From an uncultured Eubacteriales bacterium (GTDB lineage: Bacteria; Bacillota; Clostridia; Lachnospirales; Lachnospiraceae), in assembly GCA_900316115.1 (NCBI GenBank), contig ONBN01000007.1, positions 1 through 54,201 of the forward strand: a stretch of 54,201 bases of DNA. The letters are read 5' to 3'. The notes below the pieces were generated by a model. That model was not told where the DNA came from and did not search any database. It saw nothing but the letters and a program-made list of their open reading frames with translations. The translations under genes were made by a program, and so were the position numbers. How positions within the stretch are numbered: the stretch's first letter is position 1; each line of letters starts with the position of its first letter. Positions 8,024-17,186 of this stretch are shown here, piece after piece.

Positions 8024-9713
8024 TTCTGTCCGCCTCCTTCTTCATTCAGGATCTGCATAAACTCATCTCCTGTAATGGTTTCTTTTTCGTAAAGAACCTT
8101 TGCCAGCTGATCCAGCTTCTCCCGGTTGTCCTCCAGAAGCTTTTTCGCTTCTCATGTTCTTCCTTCACAAGCTCCACTACCTTACGGTCGATCTCTTTCT
8201 GGGTATCCGCAGAGCATGCAAGGGAGGTATCGCCACCCAGATACTGGTTGTTTACAGTTTCCATTGCAACCATGTCAAATTCCTCACTCATTCCATAGCG
8301 GGTGATCATGGCTCTTGCCAGCTTGGTAGCCTGTTCAATATCATTGGATGCACCTGTGGTGATCTCTCCAAATACTACCTCTTCAGCGGCACGTCCACCG
8401 GTAAAGGTAGCAATTTTATTCAAAATCTCATTCTTTGTCAGAAGATATTTATCCCCCTGCTCCACCTGCATGGTATAGCCAAGAGCACCGGATGTCCTTG
8501 GGATAATGGTGATCTTCTGTACTGGTGCTGAGTTCGTCTGAAGGGCAGCCACAAGGGCATGGCCGATCTCGTGATAGGAAACCACTTTCTTTTCATGATC
8601 GGAAAGCACTGTATTTTATGCCATTCTTGCAATGGTATGGAAATCCACATCATCAGATGCATGGATTTTTCTTGCGTGAACCTTCAGGATTGCTTCCCTT
8701 CCCTGAAGATCCGGAAGTTCTACCGGCACTCTTCTGTCAAAACGTCCCGGACGGGTCAGTGCAGGATCCAGGGATTCCGGACGGTTGGTTGCTGCCAGGA
8801 TGATCACACCGTTATTTCCTTCAAAGCCATCCATCTCTGTAAGCAGCTGGTTCAGGGTCTGTTCACGCTCATCATTTCCACCAACCTGACCGTCACGCTT
8901 TTTACCAATAGCATCGATCTCATCAATAAATACAATACACGGAGCTTTTTCCTTTGCCTGCTTAAACAGGGCACGTACTTTGGAAGCGCCCATACCTACA
9001 AACATTTCCACGAATTCAGAACCGGACATGGAGAAAAACGGCACATTGGCTTCTCCTGCCACAGCCTTGGCCAGCATGGTTTTACCTGTTCCCGGAGGGC
9101 CTACAAGCAGAACGCCTTTCGGCATTGCAGCACCTACCTGGGTGTATTTTGCAGGATTATGAAGATAATCTACGATCTCAGCCAGATTCTCTTTTGCCTC
9201 ATCCTCACCTGCCACATCACTGAAATGGATTCCTTCTGTGGACTGCACATATACTTTGGCATTGCTTTTGCCCATTCCAAAGCTTAATGAATTTTTGCCT
9301 CCTGCCTGCTCGATCAGTTTTTTGCTCATATACTGTCCAAGCAAAACAAAGATCAAAAGGGGAAGGATCACGGTAAGCAGGGTACTCATCAGCGGAGACA
9401 TGGTGGTGTCGATCTCTTTTGTAAATTCTGCCCCGCTTTTATGAAGGCGCTCTGTCAGTGTAGGATCCTCCATAACGCCTGTTTTATAAACCTTACTCTC
9501 ATCCTTATTTGTAAATACGATCTGGTTATCTTCAATTTCTACTTTACCGATCTTGCCATCATCGATCATGTCCATGAATGTTCCGTAATCTACTTCTTTC
9601 ACCTGATGTTCCATAAGAACCGGTGAAACAAACAGATTAAAAAGAAACAGTACAAGTATGACGATCCCGTAATAATACAGCAACGGCTTTTTCGGCGATT
9701 TTACTTCTTTCAT
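8020..9713 (-). pseudogene. ftsH: ATP-dependent zinc metalloprotease FtsH, with internal deletion and frameshift
   Basis: A membrane-anchored AAA+ protease. Two membrane segments flank an extracytoplasmic part (residues about 10-125). Walker A is GPPGTGKT, Walker B is [12 protein letters not shown], the arginine-finger region is RPGRFDRRV, and the zinc site is HEIGH. Two lesions are visible. First, after [11 protein letters not shown] the frame hits TAA (8616-8618) and resumes in the same frame at NTVLSDHEKK: about 45 residues of the AAA lid that relatives have here are missing, and the junction itself makes the stop. Second, near 8147 one base is lost (a G after EEHEK). Restoring it gives the normal family end (AKKLLEDNREKLDQLAKVLY, then TITGDEFMQILNE) and the stop at 8020. 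As it stands neither half can be a working protease. Confidence 0.9.
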
Positions 9714-9805
9714 GACCTGTGTTTCCTCCTTTTTGTTTTTCGTTTTATTTTCCTCCGAGCCAGAGGGGCATTTGATTTTTATTATTTCTGCACTCGTTGT
9801 TCTAT

Positions 9806-9834
9806 ATTCTATTGCACAGATTTTCCATTTTCAA
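9806..9834 (-). promoter_or_regulatory. Promoter of the ftsH gene
   Basis: On the minus strand TTGAAA, 17 bases, TAGAAT lie about 95 bases upstream of the ATG at 9713, which has its own AAAGGAGG ribosome site. Confidence 0.5.
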
Positions 9835-9856
9835 TAAACAGATTTCCCTATGTGCA

Positions 9857-9894
9857 CAAAAAAGAGCATATGTGCATTTTTGCATATATACTCT
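9857..9894 (-). terminator. Rho-independent terminator after the ketopantoate reductase gene
   Basis: On the minus strand a 14-bp stem (AGAGTATATATGCA pairing with TGCACATATGCTCT, two G-U pairs) is followed by a T6 run. It lies 27 bases past the stop of the gene at 9921-10838. Confidence 0.7.
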
Positions 9895-9920
9895 TTGCTT
9901 TTGCCGGTCTACTAAAGTTA

Positions 9921-10838
9921 TTACAGGCCTTTTTTCTGCAGATATTCTGCTGCTTTTGTATAAGCAGGCATGGACACGCCCCACGTCTCTCCCATTTTCA
10001 CTACATCATAGACAAGCCCCTGGATCTCTGACGCTTTGCCAGCCATGATATCCCGCTGCATGGAAGTAGTTGCCTCCGGCGCAAGCCCGGACAGGATATG
10101 CAGATTAACCTGCACCATATCCTGTTCAAACGGAATACCCATGGCTTTTGCCAGTGCCTCGATCTCACGGATCATTGCCTTGAACATTTCCCGCTGCTCC
10201 CCTTCTCTCTGGAAATCAGCGGCAGTTGCATCATAATACAAACCTGCTGCGCCGATAGGTGATACATAAGAAAACTTTTCCAGTGCGTCTCTCTGGATAT
10301 TTGCAGACAGGATCCCCTGGATCTCGCAGTCCTCAAAGTCTTTCTGAACTTCCTCCAATACCGGCGTATACTGATGCTTTTCCCTTACACCAAACACCAC
10401 ACGCAGAATCTGTCCGTGCTGAAGCAGAACTCCCGGTCTTTGGATATTTGCAGAAACGTAAATACAGCCATCTGTTACCAGCTGATCTGGAAGCATTTCC
10501 TGAAGCTTTGCCCCAGTTCCGTAAATATTCAGGATCGGAATCACGATCGTAGACTTATCCGACACCCGTTGGATAAAGGGAACTGTACTTTCCAGAGAAT
10601 ATCCTTTTACGCATACCAGAATCACATCTGGTGTATCTGTATAATGCTCCATATCTGTAGCTTTTACCGGCTGATTCTCTGCTGATCCATCCCACATTTT
10701 CTCTAAAGTCAGACCATTTTCCTGCATTGCCTGCAGATGCGCTCCTCTGGCAATCAAGGTAACATCCTTCCCTGCCTTTGTCATATAGTATCCAAGAACC
10801 CCGCCGGTACCGCCAGCTCCTATGATCAAATATTTCAT
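9921..10838 (-). CDS. Ketopantoate reductase family protein (PanE/ApbA)
   Basis: A 305-residue NAD(P)-dependent reductase. The Rossmann motif GAGGTGGVLGYYMTKAG sits at residues 7-23, and the C-terminal helical ApbA_C domain includes REIEALAKAMGIPF and TTSMQRDIMAGKASEIQGL, with conserved Ser, Asp and Glu residues. PanE makes pantoate from ketopantoate for coenzyme A, but paralogues of this family often sit in catabolic operons and reduce other 2-keto acids. It lies 118 bases after the cyclase gene at the end of the large catabolic operon, so the second role is plausible. It has its own terminator. Confidence 0.8.
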   Translation of the reverse strand: MKYLIIGAGGTGGVLGYYMTKAGKDVTLIARGAHLQAMQENGLTLEKMWDGSAENQPVKATDMEHYTDTPDVILVCVKGYSLESTVPFIQRVSDKSTIVIPILNIYGTGAKLQEMLPDQLVTDGCIYVSANIQRPGVLLQHGQILRVVFGVREKHQYTPVLEEVQKDFEDCEIQGILSANIQRDALEKFSYVSPIGAAGLYYDATAADFQREGEQREMFKAMIREIEALAKAMGIPFEQDMVQVNLHILSGLAPEATTSMQRDIMAGKASEIQGLVYDVVKMGETWGVSMPAYTKAAEYLQKKGL

Positions 10839-10956
10839 CTGCCAAATCCCTCTCTTCCAGTCTCATTTGCAGTCTATTATATCACTCTGCTGCCAGGTTT
10901 GCTGCACAGATCATTTACTGCCAGTTAATATTTTGCTCTAAGCATTTACTGATCCA

Positions 10957-11604
10957 TTATTTTTCCCACCATGCAACTGCCCGGATGGGAGATCCGTCAC
11001 AGTTTTCCAGTTTAAGAGGAAAACAACTGAACCAGAACAGATCATCCCCACAGAGTTCCAGATTTTTCAGATTTTCAATATTTACGATCTCTTTTTCTTT
11101 AAAAAGCTGTTTGTGCCTTGTCAGATTCTCATCTGCGATAGGGTCCAGGCCGATCACATCAAATCCGATCCCTTTATAATCGCCATCAAGGATATACTGC
11201 ATCACCTGCTCGTCCAGACAGGGGTAATCCCCAAAGTAGCTGTCTGTTCCCCAGCGCTTATCCCATCCAAGATAAAAAAGGAGAAAATCAGCCTGTGCGC
11301 TCTTTTCTCCATATTTCATGATCTGCGCCATTGTGATAGGCTCCCCTTCATTCAGGCCACAGCAGTCGATCACCAGTGCTTTTCCAATAAACTGCTCTGC
11401 CGGAAACTGATCCAGCGTGGTCCTTCCTGCATACAGATGAGCCGGTGGATCCATGTGCGTCCCTGTATGGGTAAACATACACAGCTTTGTTTCTTTAAAT
11501 CCATCCTTTTCATAACTGTTTGCAGGCAGAAACTGGGGCGGCTCTGTCCCCGGATAAACCGGCATGTTCGGCCGGATCGTATGTGTCAGATCAATCACTC
11601 TCAT
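10957..11604 (-). CDS. Cyclase family protein (kynurenine formamidase-like metal hydrolase), copy 1
   Basis: A member of the cyclase / KynB-like superfamily of manganese- or zinc-dependent hydrolases of cyclic amides, lactones or formamides. Metal-binding motif HTGTHMDPPAHLY is present, as are the start RVIDLTHTIRPNMPVYPGT and the end SFCFPLK-type strand (FWFSCFPLKLENCDGSPIRA). Start: the ATG at 11604 has GGGAGGAAAT upstream; the longer frame to 11646 is unlikely. About 215 residues, normal for the family. It closes the operon led by the Ldh2 gene and is a distant paralogue of the gene at 12676. Two such hydrolases in one operon suggest sequential opening of two rings, or two subunits. Confidence 0.8.
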   Translation of the reverse strand: MRVIDLTHTIRPNMPVYPGTEPPQFLPANSYEKDGFKETKLCMFTHTGTHMDPPAHLYAGRTTLDQFPAEQFIGKALVIDCCGLNEGEPITMAQIMKYGEKSAQADFLLFYLGWDKRWGTDSYFGDYPCLDEQVMQYILDGDYKGIGFDVIGLDPIADENLTRHKQLFKEKEIVNIENLKNLELCGDDLFWFSCFPLKLENCDGSPIRAVAWWEK

Positions 11605-11723
11605 ATTAATATTTCCTCCCTCAGGTGCTCTCATATTATCTAACAATATTTTAGCATGTCTTGCACCTGATGTGGAGAAAAACTTTTTTGTTAATTAACT
11701 TAGCCAGCTTAATGCTTAATCGC

Positions 11724-12660
11724 CTAATTACACTGATACCTGGCTTTTTTCCCTGCCAGTACATCTATTACATTCAATGCAGCTGTATAGCTTACCTTAT
11801 CGTAAGCTTCCTTTGTTTCTGCACCTGTATGAGGTGCGAGGATCACATTCTCGCACTGCAGGATCGGTGAATCAGCAGGAAGTGGCTCTGTTTCAAAAGC
11901 ATCCAGTGCTGCACCTGCAACCTTTCCGCTTTGTATCGCTTCTGCCAGGTCATCCAGATCGATCAGTGCTCCTCTGGCTGCATTAATGATGTAGACCTGA
12001 TCCTTCATCTTAGCAATCGTGTTTTTGTTGATCATGTGGTAATTATCACTGACTGCTGGTACATGAAGGCTGAGAATATCGCTTTCTTCAAGCGCCCTGT
12101 CCGGATCCGTCATGGTTACACCCAGTTTCTGAGCAGCTTCCATGTTGGGATACAGGTCGTAAGCCAGGATCTTTACCTGAAAATTCTGCAACTTTTCTGC
12201 CACCAGTCTGGCAATCGCACCAAAGCCTATAAGCCCGATGGTTTTCCCTTCCAGTTCTTCTCCAAGCATTCTTGTCCAGGTGCTTTTTTCCATGGCCTTC
12301 TGCAGTGGGATCATATGCCTTAATACACCGATCATATAACCTACTGTCAACTCTGCTACCGCATTGGAATTCTGCCCTGGGCAATTGCAGGCAGCTACTC
12401 CGTAACGCTTTGCCATTTCAAGATCGATATTATCCACACCTACCCCAAACTTGCACACACATTTCAGCTTTTTCCCTGCCTGGTAAACCCGCTCATCCCG
12501 GTAATCATCCATACCGATAATGGCAGCATCCACATCTGGAAGAACAGATACCAGTTCTTCACAACTATATGCCGGGAACTCACGGGTCGGGTCAAAGATC
12601 ACTTCATGCCCGTTGACATAATGTATCAAAATGAGAGGCAGAAACAAGTACTTTTCCCAT
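11724..12660 (-). pseudogene. D-isomer specific 2-hydroxyacid dehydrogenase (phosphoglycerate dehydrogenase-like), N-terminal deletion
   Basis: An NAD-dependent 2-hydroxyacid/2-keto acid oxidoreductase. It has the cofactor loop GLIGFGAIARLVAEKL, catalytic Arg in NAARGALID, Glu in the FETEPLP region and His in APHTGAETKEA. The natural start is the ATG at 12660, behind CAGGAGGAAAG, giving GKVLVSASHFDTLC, then an out-of-frame jump at about 12614 into NGHEVIFDPTREFP. Relatives have a dozen or so residues between these parts, so a small deletion of a non-multiple of three is likely. A shorter in-frame start at 12647 would give an unnatural beginning. Lies between the two cyclase-family genes. Confidence 0.75.
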
Positions 12661-12675
12661 AATCCTTTCCTCCTG

Positions 12676-13317
12676 TCAATCTATTTCCAACAACACAGCT
12701 CTTACCGGAGAACCGTCAGAGCCTTCCATCTTCAAGGGCAGGGCTGATAAGAAATAATCTCCCTCAGGAACCATATCAAGATCCAGCCCTTCCAGGATAC
12801 CCATTTCATTTTCAAGAAGTGCCCTGTGAACCTCACCGTTTTCTGTTCCAAACTTCTCCACGGAAACATAATCGATTCCTATACAGCGGATCTTCTTTTT
12901 TACCAGATACTCTGCTCCGCATAAGTCAAAACAGTAAAACTCCCTGTGAAAAACGCCGTCCTTCATAAAGCCTTTATTTCCTGTTTTTAAAAGCAGCCTG
13001 TCTCCCTCTTCAATATCCAACTTCTGAAGATCCTTTGCTGTGATCATCCAGTCCTCTGTCAGAACCTGTCTCACCTTTGCAGGGCCAATAAACCGCAGGA
13101 CATCCACACTGGCCAGATCCTTTCCCTGATCCACATAATGCCTGGGTGCATCTGCGTGGGTAGCCAGATGCACTGTACAGGAAAAAGAAGAGGAATTACA
13201 GATTGCTCCATCCTTTATCGCTACCCTGGGTTCAAAATGGAAATGATTATCTCCAGGCCACACAGGCGTATGATCGTTTAAAACTGCACTTAAATCATAA
13301 ATCTTCCTGATCTGCAT
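12676..13317 (-). CDS. Cyclase family protein (kynurenine formamidase-like metal hydrolase), copy 2
   Basis: 213 residues. Begins KIYDLSAVLNDHTPVWPGD; the metal motif is HLATHADAPRHYVDQGKD, and the end is YFLSALPLKMEGSDGSPVRA, all typical of the cyclase/arylformamidase superfamily. It probably hydrolyses a small cyclic amide, lactone or N-formyl compound in the cytoplasm. It lies 16 bases upstream of the hydroxyacid dehydrogenase and 46 bases downstream of the amidohydrolase. Complete, with no odd features. Confidence 0.82.
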   Translation of the reverse strand: MQIRKIYDLSAVLNDHTPVWPGDNHFHFEPRVAIKDGAICNSSSFSCTVHLATHADAPRHYVDQGKDLASVDVLRFIGPAKVRQVLTEDWMITAKDLQKLDIEEGDRLLLKTGNKGFMKDGVFHREFYCFDLCGAEYLVKKKIRCIGIDYVSVEKFGTENGEVHRALLENEMGILEGLDLDMVPEGDYFLSALPLKMEGSDGSPVRAVLLEID

Positions 13318-13362
13318 ACTTCCTCCTAATCTATATATTCTCTCTCAGTCTGTATATTTCTC

Positions 13363-14259
13363 TTAAAAAAACAGTCTTGTTGCATTTCCTGCCATGATCA
13401 GTTCCATGTCCTTTTCCGGTATGCTGCAATGTACTTTTACAAAATCGATCAGCTGAAAGATAGTCGCTTTATTAAGCATTCCCGGATAATCTGTTCCCCA
13501 CATGATCCTCTCTGCGCCTACAGTCTGATATGCCTTTTCTATAAGCTTCACAGAAGAGGGGAAAGGATATTCTTCCTGGAAAAATGCAGGTACATAAGAT
13601 GTATCAAAATACAGCTTTTTATATTTTTTTGCCAGTTCCAGTATAAAATCAAAGTTCTTTTTATCAGCCTGTGGCGCAAAACACCCGTCTGCTCCCAGAT
13701 GGCATGCCACAAAGGTGATTTTGGGGTATCGCTCCAGAAGTACAGCCAGATCTGCAATCTGCTGATCTGTGAATAAATGCAGAAATGCCGTCTGATGATA
13801 CTGATTTACGCAGTCCCACACAGGCATATATTCTTCATCTGTCATCCTTTTCCCCGGTGCACACTGGAATGTGCTGTCTGCCTCGATCTTAAACCCGAAA
13901 AGCGGTGTGGTATCATACAGATGAGCAAGCTCCTCTGCAGCTTTTTTCCCTTCAATGAAGTTGACTGCAGTGACTGCTTTCAGCCGATCCGGATACTTCT
14001 CTACACAACGCAGGAAGTACTCATTGGTATATCCGTACAAAGGATTTGACATCAGCACTGCTTTCTCAATCCCTGCCCAGTCCATATATGCGATCAAGGT
14101 TTCAATGGTACTGTTGGAATTTTCAAAAGACGGTGGTATAAACTGTTTCAGCTGTGTACCGATCTTCACCCTTCCGTTTTTCTCAGATGCAATAGGTGCA
14201 TGCTGTGTGATTCCGGCAATTTTATCATATACATGTGCATGAGCATCTATAATTCTCAT
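13363..14259 (-). CDS. Amidohydrolase family protein (Amidohydro_2, TIM-barrel metal hydrolase)
   Basis: Starts with the metal motif RIIDAHAHVYDKIAG, followed by AGIEKAVLMSNPLYGYTNEY, the HLGADGCFAP strand with the third metal His, and WGTDYPG with the conserved Asp near the end. These mark the Amidohydro_2 branch, which includes lactonases such as 2-pyrone-4,6-dicarboxylate lactonase and non-oxidative decarboxylases such as gamma-resorcylate decarboxylase. 298 residues, complete. In an operon with two more ring-opening hydrolases and an aldolase-type enzyme, a lactonase or decarboxylase role is likely. Confidence 0.82.
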   Translation of the reverse strand: MRIIDAHAHVYDKIAGITQHAPIASEKNGRVKIGTQLKQFIPPSFENSNSTIETLIAYMDWAGIEKAVLMSNPLYGYTNEYFLRCVEKYPDRLKAVTAVNFIEGKKAAEELAHLYDTTPLFGFKIEADSTFQCAPGKRMTDEEYMPVWDCVNQYHQTAFLHLFTDQQIADLAVLLERYPKITFVACHLGADGCFAPQADKKNFDFILELAKKYKKLYFDTSYVPAFFQEEYPFPSSVKLIEKAYQTVGAERIMWGTDYPGMLNKATIFQLIDFVKVHCSIPEKDMELIMAGNATRLFF

Positions 14260-14288
14260 TCACTTTTCCTCCCGAAAGATTCTTTAGA

Positions 14289-15194
14289 TCAGATCAGAAC
14301 CTCATGGAATTTCATTTTATCCAGTGTATCCAGCAGATCTTTTTCCTGCTCCTCTGTAAGGTTTTCCATCGGTCTTCTCATTTTTGTAGTTGCAAGGATG
14401 CCTTCCCGTTTCAGGATCACTTTATATGCAGCAATATTGTTGATGGCACACATTACGGAATTTAATGTATTTGTACGTCTCTGAAGCTTTGTAGCAAGCT
14501 CATAATCTGAATCCTGGATAGCTTTCCAGAGTGCTGCATAATGCTCCCTGATACACATTGCATTTCCGGATACAACACCTTTTCCTCCTACTGCACAAAC
14601 AGCTTCAAAAAGATGATCCGGGCCTACCAGAACTTCAAATTTTCCATCCATAACTGTCATCAGTTCCTGAAGTCTTGTCATATCCGGGAAACTGTATTTT
14701 ACTCCTACTACGTTAGGGCATGCTTCTGCCACCTGCTGGCATACATTTTTGTTCAGGTCATTAATTGCATTCTGCTTGATACCATACATATATACAGGGA
14801 AATCAGCCGGAACGCTGCATGCGACTGCTTTATAATAATTTACCAGCCCACGGTCACTGATGGCATAAAAGGAAGGTGTTACAACTCCGATTCCGTCAGC
14901 ACCGATCTTAGCTGCATGCTGTGCCAGTTCTATGGTATCCTTCTGATTCCATGCGCCAACATGTACAAATACCGGTACTCTTCCAGCAGCCTGTTTCACT
15001 ACGATCTCTGCTACCTGTTTTCTTTCCTCTACAGTCAGGTACATCATCTCACCGGTAGTTCCGCAGGGATACAGACAGGTCATTCCTCCGTCAATACAAT
15101 AGTCTGTCAGTTTTTCCAAAGACTCCCTGTCAATATGGTCATCCTCAGTAAGAGGGGTTACAAGAGGGATTACAACACCTGATAATTTTTTCAT
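14289..15194 (-). CDS. Dihydrodipicolinate synthase (DapA)/N-acetylneuraminate lyase family aldolase
   Basis: 301 residues, a class I (Schiff-base) TIM-barrel aldolase. The phosphate or carboxylate loop is YPCGTTGEMMYLT, the catalytic Tyr is in PVYMYGIK, and the Schiff-base Lys is in VVGVKYSFPD. The gene context (transporter, dehydrogenase, hydrolases) argues for a catabolic member such as a 2-keto-3-deoxy sugar acid aldolase or a dehydratase, not lysine synthesis. The gap to the upstream permease gene is 140 bases and holds tandem repeats. Confidence 0.85.
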   Translation of the reverse strand: MKKLSGVVIPLVTPLTEDDHIDRESLEKLTDYCIDGGMTCLYPCGTTGEMMYLTVEERKQVAEIVVKQAAGRVPVFVHVGAWNQKDTIELAQHAAKIGADGIGVVTPSFYAISDRGLVNYYKAVACSVPADFPVYMYGIKQNAINDLNKNVCQQVAEACPNVVGVKYSFPDMTRLQELMTVMDGKFEVLVGPDHLFEAVCAVGGKGVVSGNAMCIREHYAALWKAIQDSDYELATKLQRRTNTLNSVMCAINNIAAYKVILKREGILATTKMRRPMENLTEEQEKDLLDTLDKMKFHEVLI

Positions 15195-15245
15195 TTTATA
15201 TCTTCCTTTCCTGTTTATTTTACATGTTCTGATCTTTTTATTCTA

Positions 15246-15336
15246 TATGTTTTTGCTTGCCTGTTTTATGTTTTTACTTACCCACTTTTATGCTTTTACT
15301 TGCCTGTTTTTTATGTTTTTGCTTATCTGTTTTTTA
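15246..15336 (-). repeat. Four imperfect 21-23-bp tandem repeats
   Basis: Units start at 15246, 15267, 15289 and 15312, each of the form TATG(T/C)TTTT(G/A)CTT followed by GCCTGTTT or similar; a partial fifth starts at 15335 and overlaps the stop codon of the permease gene. On the transcript they are A-rich. They fill most of the permease-aldolase gap. No protein-coding or terminator structure is apparent. Confidence 0.7.
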
Positions 15337-16179
15337 TCCGATGGACTTCATCTGGCGTTTCTTGATAACTGTTACAATCGTCACAGCAGCAAGAAGGATC
15401 GCACTTTTTACCAGATATTTGGCAAAGTTAGGTGCTCCCAGCATAACCATTCCGTTTTCGATCATGCACACAAGAATGGATGCAAGTACTGTTCCAGGAA
15501 TATTGTAAATACCAATATGGAAGAAGGTTGCACCTACCATAATAGCAGTCAGTCCATTCAACATAGAATTATCTCCAAACAGCAGTTTTCCGCCCTTTGT
15601 CTTCTCTGTATATACCCACATAATGATTACAATGATGATCAGACAAACCGTTGAAATAGGGATCGTATTAAACAAATATCCCTGTCCCAGCCAGATAAAT
15701 TCTTTTGGCCATGTGCTGGAATAAATGGATCCGCTGTTTGTAAGGTACTTGCAGATACCGGTTGCTACCAGTGAAGTTCCCATTGTTGCAATAAATGCCG
15801 GAATGCCTACATGCACATTCAGAAATACATTCACGACTCCAAATACGATCGCCACGATCAGTGACAGGATCACTGCTGCCACATAAGCATTTCCAAATGT
15901 AAACGTAGAACAAAGCTTTGCAACCGCTACTGCAGAAAGCGTCAGCTCCGCTCCTACTGCAAAATCAATTTCTCCTGTACACATAACAATATTCAGTCCC
16001 ATACTTACAATACCGTAAATACAGCCGGTATTCAGAATGGTGATGATATTACTGATTCCTGCAAATGAGGGCTGAATCGCTGTAAAAAGTATAAAAATTG
16101 CAACCATAAAAAATGCAAGCCAGTATTTGACCAGAATATTTTTATATGCCAATTTCTTTGTCGCCTGTTTATTTTCCAT
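15334..16179 (-). pseudogene. Sugar-type ABC transporter permease (RbsC-like), in-frame internal deletion
   Basis: An inner-membrane permease of a ribose/galactose-type importer. The N-terminal three quarters align with the neighbouring permease at 16191: SNIITILNTGCIYGIVSMGLN, CTGEIDFAVGAELTLSA, TEKTKGGKLLF. After GKLLF it jumps to GDNSMLNGLTAIMVGATF. The neighbour has about 47 further residues at this point (GSVGANPTACTNVG to LSVSPTL). The missing piece contains the cytoplasmic coupling region and a membrane segment. The frame is kept; the junction is near 15575-15580. A protein of about 281 residues would be made but probably cannot couple to its ATPase. The start at 16179 has GAGGA eight bases upstream; the ATG at 16194 overlaps the previous stop. 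Confidence 0.75.
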
Positions 16180-16190
16180 AGTCTTTATCC

Positions 16191-17186
16191 TCATTCATTA
16201 AATGTTACACTGGGAAGCCCCTCTTTTCTTGTCATTGCAATAACACCAATGGAAATGATCAGAATGGTTCCTGTGACAATGTCTTCCACAAAGTTTGGTG
16301 CCCCCACACTTGTAATACCGTTCTGGATTACAGTAAGCAAAAGGGCCGCAACTACAGTTCCCTGAATATTATACCGTCCTACCCGCAGGAAGGTTGCACC
16401 CATCATGGTTGCAGCCATGGCATCCATCAGCACATCCTGTCCCAAAGTAGGGCTGACACTTAATACCTGGGAAGAAGTAAGGATTCCGTCAATACCGCAC
16501 AGCAGTGCACACAAAAGGAAACAGATCATTTTTATTTTCTTATTATTGATTCCCACATTTGTACATGCAGTAGGATTGGCTCCTACAGATCCGATATATC
16601 TTCCAAGCTTTGTATGATCCATAACAAAGATCATCACGATTACAATCGCAACAAAAATGATCGCCGGTACAGGGATGATCCCTGCTACCCTGGTCTGTCC
16701 AAGGAATGCATAAGAGGACGGCCATTTATTTGAGAACATATAAGAGTTATTCGTTGCAAGGGAAATAAATCCGTCAATTAATGTTGTCACTGCGATCGTT
16801 TCAATAAAGGATGGCACAGACAGCTTTAATACAAAAAAGGAATTTAAAAGGCCTACGCAAACGGAAACTGCAAGTCCTATGATCACTGCCAGGATATAGC
16901 TTGGGAAAGTTCCGTCCAGCAGAAGTCTTCCTGCTACTGCCGCTGCAATGGTAGCCTCACAGCCTGTAGCCAGCTCCATTTCATTGGTTGACATAACGAT
17001 AGTCATACCAACCGCCATGATTCCTACAAGACTGGTACTGCTCACAATGTTCATCCAGTTCCTTACAGAGAAAAACTTTGGCTGCAGGATTCCAAATATG
17101 ATAGATACAACCACAACTGCAAAAAGAAGCAGATACCTGGTAAGACCTTTATTTCCTGCATGAACTGCGGTTTTCTTTTCACCCAT
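16191..17186 (-). CDS. Sugar-type ABC transporter permease (RbsC-like)
   Basis: 331 residues with eight or more membrane segments and the BPD_transp_2 signature (SLVGIMAVGMTIVMSTNEME, GCEATIAAAVAG, SVGANPTACTNVGINNKKIK, MMGATFLRVGRYNIQGT). It is complete and serves as the internal reference showing what the second permease lacks. Its start overlaps the end of the ATPase gene by eight bases. Together with the ATPase, binding protein and second permease it forms one importer for a sugar-like or hydroxy-acid substrate. Confidence 0.88.
   Translation of the reverse strand: MGEKKTAVHAGNKGLTRYLLLFAVVVVSIIFGILQPKFFSVRNWMNIVSSTSLVGIMAVGMTIVMSTNEMELATGCEATIAAAVAGRLLLDGTFPSYILAVIIGLAVSVCVGLLNSFFVLKLSVPSFIETIAVTTLIDGFISLATNNSYMFSNKWPSSYAFLGQTRVAGIIPVPAIIFVAIVIVMIFVMDHTKLGRYIGSVGANPTACTNVGINNKKIKMICFLLCALLCGIDGILTSSQVLSVSPTLGQDVLMDAMAATMMGATFLRVGRYNIQGTVVAALLLTVIQNGITSVGAPNFVEDIVTGTILIISIGVIAMTRKEGLPSVTFNE

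Noticed and set aside
9714-9920. A gene between ftsH and the ketopantoate reductase
   Set aside because: Only the ftsH promoter and a terminator are supported; short frames there lack ribosome sites.
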